Source of the DNA: Pelagibacteraceae bacterium AG-422-I02
GTDB lineage: Bacteria; Pseudomonadota; Alphaproteobacteria; Pelagibacterales; Pelagibacteraceae
Direction: 5' to 3'
Assembly: GCA_003213555.1 (NCBI GenBank)
Contig: QCMS01000002.1
Location: 1 to 64,000, forward strand
DNA length: 64,000 nt
A model generated the notes under the pieces. It ran no database searches. It was not told the origin of the DNA and saw nothing but the letters and a program-made list of their open reading frames with translations. The position numbers were made by a program, and so were the translations under genes. Positions 25,165-34,554 of the stretch are shown one piece after another (the first letter of the stretch is position 1; every line of letters starts with the position of its first letter).

Positions 25165-25903
25165 GAAAAAAGATTTAGATTATTTTAATTATGGAAAAAT
25201 TGAAAATGAAAAATTTTGGAAACGCTTTCATCATCATAAACCTAATTTGCAAAATAAATATATTCTAGATTTTGGTTGTGGTCATGGAGCCTTATGCATC
25301 GATTTAGCAAAAAAAGGTGCAAAAAAAGTTACAGGAATAGACTTAGAGGAAAAATTATTAAATTTTGCCAATATTAATTTGAAACAAAACTATAATCAAT
25401 ATCAATCTATTATAGACTTCCAAAAAAAAGATTTATTAAATACGAATTTTGAAAAAAAATTTGATCTCATTGTTACCAAAGACACTTTTGAGCATTCTTT
25501 AAATTTACCAGATATCTTAAGTAAATTTTATGAAATATTAAAAAAAGGTGGGAGAGTTTATGCTGGATTTGGGCCATTATATAACTCCTATAATGGTGAT
25601 CATGGTAGAACTCAGCTAAGGCTACCTTGGTTGCATGTAATTTTAAGAGACAAATTTATTATTAAAAGATATAATAAGAATAATAAGATTAGTATCGATA
25701 AAATTGAGGATCTTGGTTTAAGTAAATATTCACTTAAAGATTATAAAAAAATTTTTACAGATTCAAAATTTGAAATTGAATTTTTTATAACAAATCAATC
25801 TGACCATCCTGTATCTATAATTTTTAATTTATTAAGCAGAATTGACTTTTTAAAAGAATTTTTTACATATAATATTTACTGCATATTGTTAAAGAAAGAC
25901 TAG
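25157..25903 (+). CDS. Class I SAM-dependent methyltransferase
   Basis: 248 residues. The SAM-binding loop LDFGCGHGALC near residue 39, acidic GIDLEEK at the end of strand 2 and VTKDTFEHS (motif IV region) make the class clear. The C-terminal third is unlike well-known families. It overlaps the peptidase gene by 8 bases and is the last gene of the run. It converges on a small minus-strand DUF5989 gene. The substrate is unknown. Confidence 0.8.
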   Translation: MIEKKDLDYFNYGKIENEKFWKRFHHHKPNLQNKYILDFGCGHGALCIDLAKKGAKKVTGIDLEEKLLNFANINLKQNYNQYQSIIDFQKKDLLNTNFEKKFDLIVTKDTFEHSLNLPDILSKFYEILKKGGRVYAGFGPLYNSYNGDHGRTQLRLPWLHVILRDKFIIKRYNKNNKISIDKIEDLGLSKYSLKDYKKIFTDSKFEIEFFITNQSDHPVSIIFNLLSRIDFLKEFFTYNIYCILLKKD

Positions 25904-25916
25904 TTAAATAATTTCT

Positions 25917-26069
25917 CTAAAAAATTGTATATATGAATGGTGCTACTACAGATCCTTGGCTTAGGACTATCAATATTCCAAACATTGCTAGAACAATTAT
26001 GATAGGTAGCAACCAATATTTTTTTCTTTCAACTAAAAATGCCCAAAACTCTTTTAAAAAATCAATCAT
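25917..26069 (-). CDS. DUF5989 family small membrane protein
   Basis: 50 residues on the minus strand, starting at the ATG read from 26069. The sequence begins MIDFLKEFWAFLVERKKYW, continues with one hydrophobic helix (LLPIIIVLAMFGILIVL) and ends QGSVVAPFIYTIF. This matches the DUF5989 small-protein family from memory of its invariant KYWLLP and APFIYT blocks. The opposite strand carries a longer frame at 25933-26127 that is an artefact of this gene. It lies 54 bases downstream of xsc, facing the same way. Function is unknown; in other bacteria such proteins occur near exosortase or carbamoyltransferase-type genes. Confidence 0.85.
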   Translation of the reverse strand: MIDFLKEFWAFLVERKKYWLLPIIIVLAMFGILIVLSQGSVVAPFIYTIF

Positions 26070-26123
26070 TCAAGATAAAAAAGTAGATCAAAATTTCATT
26101 AAATTATTTTATCTTAAAATTAT

Positions 26124-27905
26124 TTAATTTAAACCTTTTTGAGGTTTCATGTCCTCTTTTTTTATTCCAGCCACTCTTACTGGTTTTTTCATGGCATCTC
26201 TTCTGAACGGCTCACCTAATTCTTGGTTAAGTATTACTTCAATAAATGTTGTGATACCTTTTTTTTGATCTTCACATGATTGTTTAATGGCTTTTGTTGT
26301 TTCTTCCATAGTTTTAACAGTAATCCCTTTTAAACCACATGCGTTAGCAACTTTTGCGTAACTTAATTCTGGATCCAATTCTGTTCCTATAAAGTTATTA
26401 TCAAACCATAGTGTGGTATTTCTTTTTTCCGCACCCCACTGATAGTTTCTGAAGATAACCATAGAAATTGCTGGCCATTCCTCTCGGGCACATGAACTCA
26501 TCTCATTCATGCTTATCCCAAAAGCTCCATCGCCCGCAAAACCTATTACGGGAGTTTCAGGACAACCAATTTTAGCGCCCAAGATAGATGGAAAACCGTA
26601 GCCGCAAGGACCAAATAATCCTGGAGCTAAATATTTTCTTCCCTTTTCAAAAGTTGGATAAGCGTTTCCAATCGCGCAATTATTTCCAATATCGCTTGAA
26701 ATAATTACATCTTCGGGCATACCAGCTTGTATTGCTCTCCAAGCCTGTCTAGGCGACATACGATCTTTATCTCTATCTCTTGCCTCTTTATTCCAAACTG
26801 TTCCCGGATCATCATCTTCATGATCTAAACTAGAAAGTTTTTGTAACCAAGCTGATTTTGTTTGGTGAATTAAATCTTTTCTTATTTGTCTATCAGTATC
26901 TCCTGCTTTTGGAGATAGTTTACTTAGTAATTGTTGAGCTACCAATTTAGCATCTCCACAAATTCCAACTGTTACTTTTTTAGTTAGACCAATTCTATCT
27001 GAATTCATATCTACCTGGATAATTTTTGCATTTTTTGGCCAATAATCAATTCCGTAACCTGGTAAAGTTGAAAAAGGATTTAACCTAGTACCTAATGCTA
27101 ATACAACATCTGCTTTTGCAATTAATTCCATAGCGGCTTTAGATCCATTGTAACCTAAAGGACCAACAGCTAAAGGATGGCTTCCTGGAAAACTATCGTT
27201 ATGTTGATAGCCAGAACATACCGGTGAGTGTAATTTTTCAGCAAGCTTCACACAGTCTTGAATTGCTCCACCTATTACTACGCCTGCACCTGATAAAATT
27301 ACAGGAAATTTTGCGTTAGAAAGTAATTTTGCTGCTTCCTCTATCGCAGCTGCACCACCAGCTTGTCTTTCTAATCTTACTATTGGAGGTAACTCTATAT
27401 CTATTACTTGTGTCCAATAATCTCTAGGAACATTAATTTGTGCTGGAGCTGAGCCTCTTATAGCTTTTTCTATAACTCTATTTAAAACCTCTGCAATTCT
27501 AGATGGGTCTCTAACTTCTTCTTGATAACAAACCATATCTTTAAACAAATTCATTTGTTCAACTTCTTGGAATCCACCTTGTCCCATTGTTTTATTTGCA
27601 GCTTGAGGTGTAACTAAAAGAAGTGGAGTATGGTTCCAGTAAGCTGTTTTTATCGGTGTTACTAAACCTGTTATACCTGGTCCGTTTTGAGCAACTACCA
27701 TTGACATTTTTCCGGTAGCACGAGTGTAACCATCAGCTATTAATCCACCGTTAGTCTCATGGGCCACATCCCAAAAAGTAATCCCTGCATCAGGAAAAAT
27801 ATCTGAAATAGGCATAAATGCAGAACCGATAATTCCAAACGCGTGTTCGATACCGTGCATTTGTAAAACTTTTACAAAAGCTTCTTCTGTTGTCATTTTA
27901 GCCAT
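26124..27905 (-). CDS. xsc: Sulfoacetaldehyde acetyltransferase
   Basis: 593 residues, standard Xsc length. It is a thiamine-diphosphate enzyme that cleaves sulfoacetaldehyde with phosphate to acetyl-phosphate and sulfite. The N-terminus (TTEEAFVKVLQMHGIEHAFG, IGSAFMPISDIFPDAGITFW) and MGQGGFQEVEQMNLF are hallmarks that separate Xsc from acetolactate synthase. The ThDP-binding GDGAFGISMNEM region is near residue 460. It is divergent from the SuyA-like gene with only 73 bases between starts, so the two sulfonate-cleaving activities probably share control. With Pta it delivers acetyl-CoA. Confidence 0.95.
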   Translation of the reverse strand: MAKMTTEEAFVKVLQMHGIEHAFGIIGSAFMPISDIFPDAGITFWDVAHETNGGLIADGYTRATGKMSMVVAQNGPGITGLVTPIKTAYWNHTPLLLVTPQAANKTMGQGGFQEVEQMNLFKDMVCYQEEVRDPSRIAEVLNRVIEKAIRGSAPAQINVPRDYWTQVIDIELPPIVRLERQAGGAAAIEEAAKLLSNAKFPVILSGAGVVIGGAIQDCVKLAEKLHSPVCSGYQHNDSFPGSHPLAVGPLGYNGSKAAMELIAKADVVLALGTRLNPFSTLPGYGIDYWPKNAKIIQVDMNSDRIGLTKKVTVGICGDAKLVAQQLLSKLSPKAGDTDRQIRKDLIHQTKSAWLQKLSSLDHEDDDPGTVWNKEARDRDKDRMSPRQAWRAIQAGMPEDVIISSDIGNNCAIGNAYPTFEKGRKYLAPGLFGPCGYGFPSILGAKIGCPETPVIGFAGDGAFGISMNEMSSCAREEWPAISMVIFRNYQWGAEKRNTTLWFDNNFIGTELDPELSYAKVANACGLKGITVKTMEETTKAIKQSCEDQKKGITTFIEVILNQELGEPFRRDAMKKPVRVAGIKKEDMKPQKGLN

Positions 27906-27978
27906 AAATCTCCTTAAAAGTATTTTGAAATCTAGCTTTCATTATACTAAATTTTAGTCTATATCCATTAGATATTTT

Positions 27979-28266
27979 ATGTCACGTCCTGACCTCATTA
28001 TACACGACGAAAAAGATAACGTAGGAGTGGTTGTAATAGAAACCACTAAAAAAGGCCAAGATTGTAGTGCTTGGATAATGGAAAATGACAAAACTGTTAA
28101 AGTACCATCAACAAACGATGTTCCTTTAGGGCACAAAATTGCACTTAAAGACCTTAAGGTTGGAGACACAATTTTCAAATACGGACACGACATTGGAAAA
28201 GTGGTCAAAGAAATCAAAAAAGGCGAGCACGTTCATGTTCATAATGTGAAAACAAAAAAATGGTAA
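27979..28266 (+). CDS. suyA: (2R)-sulfolactate sulfo-lyase small subunit (UxaA N-terminal/SAF domain)
   Basis: 95 residues forming a single SAF domain, homologous to the N-terminal domain of altronate dehydratase. The segment DVPLGHKIALKDLKVGD contains the conserved His, and KYGHDIGKV follows. In SuyAB the small and large subunits are separate genes, as here (the large subunit starts 6 bases later). The enzyme cleaves sulfolactate to pyruvate and sulfite. Location next to xsc strongly favours SuyA over a split UxaA, which would be expected near hexuronate genes. Confidence 0.88.
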   Translation: MSRPDLIIHDEKDNVGVVVIETTKKGQDCSAWIMENDKTVKVPSTNDVPLGHKIALKDLKVGDTIFKYGHDIGKVVKEIKKGEHVHVHNVKTKKW

Positions 28267-28272
28267 AATAAA

Positions 28273-29439
28273 ATGGATATTCCAAAAAGTTTTTTAGGTT
28301 ATAAAAGAGAAAATGGAAGGGCTGGTACAAGAAACCACGTAATTATTCTTCCCGTAGATGACATCTCTAACGCTTGTGCTGAAGCTGTTGCAAATAATAT
28401 TAAAGGAACAATAGCACTACCTCATTCTTATGGAAGATTACAATTTGGTGCAGATTTAGAATTACATTTTAGAACAATGATTGGTACAGGCAGAAATCCA
28501 AACGTTGCAGCTGTTATTGTAATTGGAATAGAACCAAAGTGGACAAAAAAAATTGTCGATGGGATTGCAGAAACTGGAAAACCAGTTGAAGGTTTTCATA
28601 TTGAAAGAAGTGGAGACATTCAAACAATAATGAAAGCATCTAAAAAAGCACAAGAATTTTCTATGTGGGCATCTGAGAAGCAAAGAGAGGAATGTCCAAT
28701 GAGTGATCTATGGATATCAGTTAAATGTGGTGAGTCAGACACTACTTCAGGCCTTGCATCTAATCCAACAGTTGGAAATTTGATGGATAAATTAGAACCA
28801 TTAGGTGTTCATTTATGTTTCGGAGAAACGTCTGAGCTAACTGGTGCAGAACAAGTTTGTGCCAAAAGAGGTGCAACTCCAGAAGCTCAAAAGAAATTTA
28901 TGAAGACTTGGAGTGATTATAATGATTTTATTCTAAAAGAGGCGACTGATGACTTGTCTGAAAGTCAACCTACGGCAGGTAATATAGCAGGCGGACTCAC
29001 TACAATTGAAGAAAAAGCTTTTGGAAATTTTCAAAAGATAGGTTCTAGAAAATTTATTGATGTTTTAGAACCTGCCGAAGAACCAAAAAAAGGTAAAGGT
29101 TTATATTTTATGGATACTTCTTCTGCAGCAGCAGAATGCGTGACTTTACAGGCTGCTGGAGGATTTAATATTCATCTTTTTCCCACAGGCCAAGGAAATA
29201 TTATTGGTAATCCTATAGAACCAGTTGTAAAACTTACAGCCAATCCTTTAACAGCTAAATTGATGAGTGAGCATGTTGATTGTGATGTTTCAAAAATTTT
29301 ATCTAGAGAAATGAATCTAGATCAAGCTGGTGACAAACTTATTGAAACTACACTTAAAGTAGCCAATGGAAGATTAACTTGTGCTGAAGCTTTAGGTCAT
29401 AGAGAGTTCGTAATGACTAAGCTTTATCGAAGTGCGTAA
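28273..29439 (+). CDS. suyB: (2R)-sulfolactate sulfo-lyase large subunit
   Basis: 388 residues of the UxaA C-terminal/GarD superfamily, beginning [17 protein letters not shown]. Conserved cysteine regions ([44 protein letters not shown]) are consistent with a metal-dependent lyase. It pairs with the adjacent SAF-domain subunit. It overlaps the HIT-protein gene start by 1 base. The HpsN-like enzyme encoded upstream in the window would make its substrate. Altronate or galactarate dehydratase is the alternative family reading. Confidence 0.88.
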   Translation: MDIPKSFLGYKRENGRAGTRNHVIILPVDDISNACAEAVANNIKGTIALPHSYGRLQFGADLELHFRTMIGTGRNPNVAAVIVIGIEPKWTKKIVDGIAETGKPVEGFHIERSGDIQTIMKASKKAQEFSMWASEKQREECPMSDLWISVKCGESDTTSGLASNPTVGNLMDKLEPLGVHLCFGETSELTGAEQVCAKRGATPEAQKKFMKTWSDYNDFILKEATDDLSESQPTAGNIAGGLTTIEEKAFGNFQKIGSRKFIDVLEPAEEPKKGKGLYFMDTSSAAAECVTLQAAGGFNIHLFPTGQGNIIGNPIEPVVKLTANPLTAKLMSEHVDCDVSKILSREMNLDQAGDKLIETTLKVANGRLTCAEALGHREFVMTKLYRSA

Positions 29440-29837
29440 TGTCTTCAAATACTGAGGACTGTATATTCTGTAATAAAATAAATTGTAAAGTTATCTCATT
29501 AACTAAACATTTTTTTATAATTCGAGATACAGCTTATCCTGTCACTAAACATCATACTTTAATCATTACCAATAGACATGTAGATGATTTTTTTGAATTA
29601 ACTAAAGATGAAATGAGTGAATTAGATGAAGTTTTGAAAGAACAAAAAAAAGAGTTAAAAAAATTAGATAAAGAAATAAGTGCTTTTAATGTTGGCGTTA
29701 ATATAGGTAAAGATGCTGGCCAATCAATAATGCACTGTCATATTCATCTAATTCCTAGAAGAAAGGGAGATGTAGATGATCCTAGTGGTGGTGTCAGAGG
29801 TGTAATTCCTGAAAAGCAAAAATACAAAAGGAGATAA
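29439..29837 (+). CDS. HIT-family nucleotide hydrolase/transferase
   Basis: 132 residues. The histidine triad is intact in QSIMHCHIHLIPRR, and an N-terminal CIFC pair is typical of zinc-binding HIT proteins. Such enzymes hydrolyse phosphoramidates, dinucleoside polyphosphates or adenylyl conjugates. It overlaps suyB by one base and converges without a gap on the TauE gene of the apr operon. Because some Fhit/HIT proteins act on adenylylsulfate, a role in handling APS is worth testing, but a general housekeeping role is equally likely. Confidence 0.88.
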   Translation: MSSNTEDCIFCNKINCKVISLTKHFFIIRDTAYPVTKHHTLIITNRHVDDFFELTKDEMSELDEVLKEQKKELKKLDKEISAFNVGVNIGKDAGQSIMHCHIHLIPRRKGDVDDPSGGVRGVIPEKQKYKRR

Positions 29838-30941
29838 CTATTTTACAGGGAATTTAACTTCTTCTTGTTTTGGTTTCTTATATCTTAAATCATGAACAAT
29901 TTTTCTAATCCAAGCCATTAATGCTCCAAGCGCTACTGCAAAAATTATTGCAAACGCCCCGTATAAAAACGGCACATCACTAGACATTCTCACAATAAAT
30001 TCTGCTAAGCTATTTAATTCTGGTGCTGTAACTTTACTGCCATTAAATTCTGTTTTGTTTCTAAAGAAAGAGTCATAGGCTATTGCGATAGCTACAGTTA
30101 TTAAAAGCATTGCAAATAAAGATTTAAGTTCATTGCTATCTAAAAACTGGCCAATTTTTTGACCTACTTGAACTCCAATGATTGAGCCTAAAATTAAAGG
30201 AACCACAAGAAATAAGTCGATTGTACCGTAATTAAAAGAATGTAAAATCGTAACCACTGCACTAATAAAAACAGTAACAAACAAGGATGTTCCAGGAATT
30301 AATTTTACAGGCATTCCTATAATATAAATCATTGCAGGAACCATTAAGAACGCACCTCCAATTCCCATCATTGATGCAACAAATCCAACAACAAATCCTA
30401 ATAAAATAGGAGTGAATGCACTTTCATACAATCTAGACTTATTAAACCTCATTCTTAAAGGAAGGCCTTGTAGCCAATTATGATCGTGTAATTTTTTTTT
30501 AGTATTTATTTTAGATTTTAAACGATTTCTTTCTTTTATACCCTCAATTAACATTAATGTGCCAACTATGGCTAAAAGATACATATACAATAGAGAAATT
30601 ATTAAACTTATTTTTCCAATTTCTGAAAAAAAAGTAAATGTCATAATTCCTATGATAGTTCCAACTACACCACCTGAAACAATCATTAAACCCATCTTGT
30701 AGTCTAAAGTTTTCTTATACCAGTGAGTAAGAGAACCAGATACTGAAGTAGCAAGAATATTATTAACTTCATTTGGAACTGCATACACAGGTGGTATGCC
30801 CATGAAAATTAAAAATGGTGTCATCAAGAACCCTCCACCAACGCCAAAAAGTCCTGATAAAACTCCCACAGCTAAACTTAAAAATAATAAAAGAAAGATA
30901 TCTATATTTACTTGAGCGATAGGAAGATAAATTTCGAGCAT
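29838..30941 (-). CDS. tauE: TauE/SafE family exporter, probable sulfite exporter
   Basis: 367 residues, longer than the roughly 250-300 usual, with about nine hydrophobic helices. Two internal repeats carry the family motif GLFGVGGGFLMTPFLI near residue 32 and MMGIGGAFLMVPAMI near residue 190. A charged cytoplasmic loop (about 134-170) separates them. It is the last gene of the operon containing AprM, AprB and AprA, so sulfite or a related sulfur anion is the probable cargo, protecting the cell when desulfonation outruns oxidation. The extra C-terminal helix is unusual. Confidence 0.88.
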   Translation of the reverse strand: MLEIYLPIAQVNIDIFLLLFLSLAVGVLSGLFGVGGGFLMTPFLIFMGIPPVYAVPNEVNNILATSVSGSLTHWYKKTLDYKMGLMIVSGGVVGTIIGIMTFTFFSEIGKISLIISLLYMYLLAIVGTLMLIEGIKERNRLKSKINTKKKLHDHNWLQGLPLRMRFNKSRLYESAFTPILLGFVVGFVASMMGIGGAFLMVPAMIYIIGMPVKLIPGTSLFVTVFISAVVTILHSFNYGTIDLFLVVPLILGSIIGVQVGQKIGQFLDSNELKSLFAMLLITVAIAIAYDSFFRNKTEFNGSKVTAPELNSLAEFIVRMSSDVPFLYGAFAIIFAVALGALMAWIRKIVHDLRYKKPKQEEVKFPVK

Positions 30942-30980
30942 TAATATTAGCAGTATGCCTGAAACATTAGCTTGTCAATC

Positions 30981-31331
30981 TTAATAAATTGTAGCCCCAA
31001 AAACTTTTACAAGACCATCTTCTTCCCCTAAGACTAGCCTTCCTAAAAATTCACCAGGCATCGTTTGACTTGTTTGTTTGTAAAGAACAGTAATGAATTG
31101 GTTTCTTCTTATTGTGCCTAAAAATTCTTGTTTTTCTGATAGACTTGTAAGTAATTTATTATTAGCCCATTGCTTTCCAAGCTCAACTTCATTTGCTCCA
31201 TATAGCATTTGTGATGAAAAATCTTTGGTAAAGCCACCATAGTCTTTAATATTAGAAGATTTGACTAAATTATCCCAGATTGGCTGAGCAATGTTTTGAA
31301 TTTCTTTGTCGGATTTTTCTAACAACTCCAT
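30981..31331 (-). CDS. Conserved-looking hypothetical protein linked to AprA
   Basis: 116 residues, soluble, starting MELLEKSDKEIQ. The N-terminal half is helical and the C-terminal half beta-rich (FLGTIRRNQFITVLYKQTSQ, GEFLGRLVLGEED), which could be an SnoaL/NTF2-like or similar small fold; no family is certain. It begins only 6 bases after the aprA stop and is followed by tauE, so it is inside the sulfite-oxidation operon. No cysteines or metal motif are evident. Confidence 0.7.
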   Translation of the reverse strand: MELLEKSDKEIQNIAQPIWDNLVKSSNIKDYGGFTKDFSSQMLYGANEVELGKQWANNKLLTSLSEKQEFLGTIRRNQFITVLYKQTSQTMPGEFLGRLVLGEEDGLVKVFGATIY

Positions 31332-31337
31332 TAAACC

Positions 31338-33197
31338 TTATGAAGCTTTCTTTTCCTTCTTTTCGTCTACAATATGATAAACCGGAACCTTCTCCATTGT
31401 AAACTTTTTAGTTTTAGGGTCTCGTCTTGAAACAGTTAAACAATGCCAATTATCATCATCAAGTTTTAAATGGTCCCCTCTGTAGTAGTAACCCGGCCAT
31501 CTAGTTTCTTCTCTAAATTTAGTATGTTCCGTCACGCATTGTGAGGTAATAGTTCTATGTTTTAATTCCCATGCTCTCATCAGCTGATGATAATCTTCAG
31601 CACCAACATTTTCTAAATCTTCTTCTAACCATTTTAATAATTCTAATCCTCTATTAAGCATGTTTTCATTAGTCATGTAATTTGTAGCTATTCCTCCAAC
31701 ATACTCATCCATAATTCTTTGAAGTCTTTGTAGCCCTTGAATAGGAGAAATATAACTTGGTGATACTGTTCCACCTGTTATTTCGTTTCTTCCCACTGTG
31801 TAATTTTCTAAGGGTTTATAAATTACTTCTTTTAAATCTTTATATTGTTTATCACTAACTTTTATTCCATCAGCTTTTTTATCTTCAATGTATTTCACAG
31901 CAGCTTTTGCAGCTAGTCTGCCTTCAGTGAAAGATCCTGAAGAAAATTTATGTGCACTTCCACCGACAGTGTCTCCTGCGCCAAATAAACCATCAATAGT
32001 TAACATTCTGTTGTAACCCCAGAAATATTCTGGAGGAGATAAATCTTCTGGTCCGCTTACCCATGCTCCAGAACATGTTGCATGTGAGCCCATTACATAA
32101 GGTTCAGAAGTTGTGAGTTCTGGATTTGTATATTTTGGATCAATGTTTTGTGAGGCCCATACAACAGCTTGACCAACTGTCATGCCTAAAAAGTTTTCCC
32201 ATCCTACAGTTTCTAAATGAGGATCTTGAAACGCCTCTTTAGTCACCATATGTATTGGCCCTCCGCCTGCTTGTACTTCTTGAATAAAAGCGTGATTTCT
32301 TAAACAAGTAGGTGTTGGATGGTGATCGATGTACTCTCCTACTAAAGATTTGGTTTGGTCGTACCATTTTTTTTCGTAATTCTCGCCATTAGCGTTTTGT
32401 GTGTAAGTTTTTAAATGTAAAAAATATGCTCCTACTGGGCCATAACCATCTTTAAATCTACATAAGACAATTCTGTTTTCCATTTGAGTCATTTTAGCTC
32501 CAACAGCAATTGGAAGTGCGTAGGCTGATCCGTTGCTCCAAGGAGCGTACCAAGTTCTTCCCATACCTTCACCAACTGCTCTAGGTTTGAAAATGTGTGA
32601 GGCTCCTCCTGCTGCAACTATTACAGCTTTAGCTTTAAATACATGATAGTCACCAGTTCTCATATTAAATCCAACTGCTCCACCTATTCTATTTTCTTTT
32701 TCATCATCCATTAAAAGATGAGTAATCATTATTCTGTTATAAATTTTGTTAGCAGATTTTTTTGCTGCTTCAGCAACAATAGGTTTATAGCTTTCACCGT
32801 GTATCATGATTTGCCATTTACCTTCTCTTAAGTATCTTCCAGTTTTTTCATTTTTCATCATAGGTAAACCCCATTCATCAAACATATGAACTGTAGAGTC
32901 TACGTGACGAGCCATGTCGTAACCTAAATCTTCTCTAACCATTCCCATTAGATCATTTCGTGCGTATCTAACATGATCTTCAGGTTGGTTTTCATTCCAC
33001 TGCATACCCATATAACAATTGATTGCATAAAGACCTTGGGCTACTGCACCACTTCTATCGATATTGGCTTTTTCAACACAAACTATTTTTAGATCTCTTC
33101 CCCAATGTCTAGCTTCGAAAGTAGCACCTGTACCGGCCATACCGCCACCAATGATAAGAACATCACTTTCTTCAACGTGTGTTTTAACGTTAGCCAT
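31338..33197 (-). CDS. aprA: Adenylylsulfate reductase alpha subunit
   Basis: 619 residues, full-length AprA. FAD binding is shown by DVLIIGGGMAGTGATFEA near residue 13, and AprA-specific segments include RSGAVAQGLYAINCYMG, WGLPMMKNEKTGRY and AGDTVGGSAHKFSSGSF. In organisms without dissimilatory sulfate reduction the enzyme runs as sulfite plus AMP to APS. It shares one base with the aprB gene and sits in an operon with aprM, which would carry electrons to quinone. It provides a way to dispose of sulfite made by Xsc and SuyAB. Confidence 0.97.
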   Translation of the reverse strand: MANVKTHVEESDVLIIGGGMAGTGATFEARHWGRDLKIVCVEKANIDRSGAVAQGLYAINCYMGMQWNENQPEDHVRYARNDLMGMVREDLGYDMARHVDSTVHMFDEWGLPMMKNEKTGRYLREGKWQIMIHGESYKPIVAEAAKKSANKIYNRIMITHLLMDDEKENRIGGAVGFNMRTGDYHVFKAKAVIVAAGGASHIFKPRAVGEGMGRTWYAPWSNGSAYALPIAVGAKMTQMENRIVLCRFKDGYGPVGAYFLHLKTYTQNANGENYEKKWYDQTKSLVGEYIDHHPTPTCLRNHAFIQEVQAGGGPIHMVTKEAFQDPHLETVGWENFLGMTVGQAVVWASQNIDPKYTNPELTTSEPYVMGSHATCSGAWVSGPEDLSPPEYFWGYNRMLTIDGLFGAGDTVGGSAHKFSSGSFTEGRLAAKAAVKYIEDKKADGIKVSDKQYKDLKEVIYKPLENYTVGRNEITGGTVSPSYISPIQGLQRLQRIMDEYVGGIATNYMTNENMLNRGLELLKWLEEDLENVGAEDYHQLMRAWELKHRTITSQCVTEHTKFREETRWPGYYYRGDHLKLDDDNWHCLTVSRRDPKTKKFTMEKVPVYHIVDEKKEKKAS

Positions 33198-33667
33198 TAA
33201 TAGTAAACACCTTTTTTAAATGAATCTTTGCTCACAGTCGGAAGGTCACCGTCAATATTCAAACCCTTGGGTTCGGTGTAAAGTCTTTGAGTAGTTATTT
33301 CTCCTTGATTTGGTTTATCTTCCTCTGCAAGTTTTGGTATAAATTTACCCCAAGGTTTTGTTGTGATTGGTGATACGAAGTTTTTCTCAGTGCCGTTTCT
33401 AAATTTTATTCTCCAAGAAATAGTTCCTTTTTCTTCTTCTCTTCTTACTCTTACACTATGTCCCATCGGAGCAAAATCAGCGTAACCTCGGACATCAATT
33501 GCATGATTTGGGCAAGCTTTTACACATGAATAACATTCCCAACAAAAGTTAGGCTCTATATTTTTTGCTCGCCTAATTGTCTCGTCAATATGCATAATAT
33601 CTGATGGACATATATCTACGCAATGCCCACAGCCATCACATCTAGTCATGTATACAAAAGTTGACAT
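33197..33667 (-). CDS. aprB: Adenylylsulfate reductase beta subunit (iron-sulfur)
   Basis: 156 residues. Two [4Fe-4S] clusters are coordinated by cysteines in CDGCGHCVDICP and CWECYSCVKACP near the N-terminus, followed by the beta-sheet tail that wraps around AprA. It transfers electrons from the AprA flavin to the membrane partner. It overlaps aprA by a single base and is 40 bases after aprM. Confidence 0.97.
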   Translation of the reverse strand: MSTFVYMTRCDGCGHCVDICPSDIMHIDETIRRAKNIEPNFCWECYSCVKACPNHAIDVRGYADFAPMGHSVRVRREEEKGTISWRIKFRNGTEKNFVSPITTKPWGKFIPKLAEEDKPNQGEITTQRLYTEPKGLNIDGDLPTVSKDSFKKGVYY

Positions 33668-33707
33668 AAATTATTTTTCTCCCTTAAGGTTTAATAACAT
33701 AAATTTT

Positions 33708-34502
33708 CTAATAATGCTTCGGTTGTTCTCTTTTAATTCCCAGCCCGAATTGCTCCGGAGCATCAGCAGGTGGTGGCAAATTGTCCCTAGATCCATCAGC
33801 TTCAGCTAAATTTTTTTGAATCGCTGCACCAGGTTTATAAAACATATGAGCAAACTTAGACCAGTAAACACCTCCAAATAAAACTAGATTTGAAACAATA
33901 AATAAAACCAAAAATAAATAACTAAGACCAGTCATTCCTGAATATTGTGTGTATGACCAAGCTAAACCAAATGTTGCACATGCTAATAAAGCTAAGACAA
34001 ATAAATCTGCTTTAATAATTCTGTACCAAGGATGAGCTTCTGCGGAAACATCAACTCTTAAGAAAAACCAAAACCAATAACCACCTAAACAAGTTAAAAT
34101 GGCTCCTATATGCCATAGAGCTGTTAAAGTTGATGGAGTTTCAATACCTACAGTTGAATAAGAAAAAATTAAAATAGCTGAACAAACCCAAAAAATAATA
34201 GTTCCATACATGCCTAATACATGCGCCAATCTTCTTTTTCCCCATCCTAGTTCTGATGTTGTTGCGATATCATGAGCAACAGTTTTTAAAATAACTGAAG
34301 TTCTTTTCGCAGTAGATAATTCTATCTGAGCATTTTTTTTAGCTTTTTTTGCGTTCTCAAAAAAATATTTCACATTTTTTTTGTGCCTTATATCAACCAA
34401 CACACCAATTAATGTTAGAGCTGCCATAGCAACTACAAATCCTTGCATTGCAAATGCTGGGATTATTTCTGATAGAGTGGAGAATGGATTATTAGTTAAC
34501 AT
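33708..34502 (-). CDS. aprM: AprM-like membrane anchor for adenylylsulfate reductase
   Basis: 264 residues with about five or six transmembrane helices. Conserved histidines in RRLAHVLGMYG, TALWHIGAIL and KFAHMFYKPG could bind heme, as in related membrane electron-transfer subunits. The C-terminus is hydrophilic. It lies directly before aprB. AprM is known in sulfur-oxidising proteobacteria as the quinone-linked partner of AprBA; that role is inferred here from position and topology. Confidence 0.88.
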   Translation of the reverse strand: MLTNNPFSTLSEIIPAFAMQGFVVAMAALTLIGVLVDIRHKKNVKYFFENAKKAKKNAQIELSTAKRTSVILKTVAHDIATTSELGWGKRRLAHVLGMYGTIIFWVCSAILIFSYSTVGIETPSTLTALWHIGAILTCLGGYWFWFFLRVDVSAEAHPWYRIIKADLFVLALLACATFGLAWSYTQYSGMTGLSYLFLVLFIVSNLVLFGGVYWSKFAHMFYKPGAAIQKNLAEADGSRDNLPPPADAPEQFGLGIKREQPKHY

Positions 34503-34554
34503 TGAATATTTATATATAGGCCTATTTTAGAGGTCAAGTGAGAATGAATCTCAA

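Noticed and set aside
25933-26127. 64-residue plus-strand frame
   Set aside because: It is antisense to the DUF5989 gene on the minus strand (25917-26069), which has recognisable conserved blocks. The plus-strand peptide has none.
27979-29439. Split altronate dehydratase (UxaA)
   Set aside because: The family is shared, but the genes sit opposite xsc and no hexuronate genes are present; separate small and large subunits also match SuyAB.
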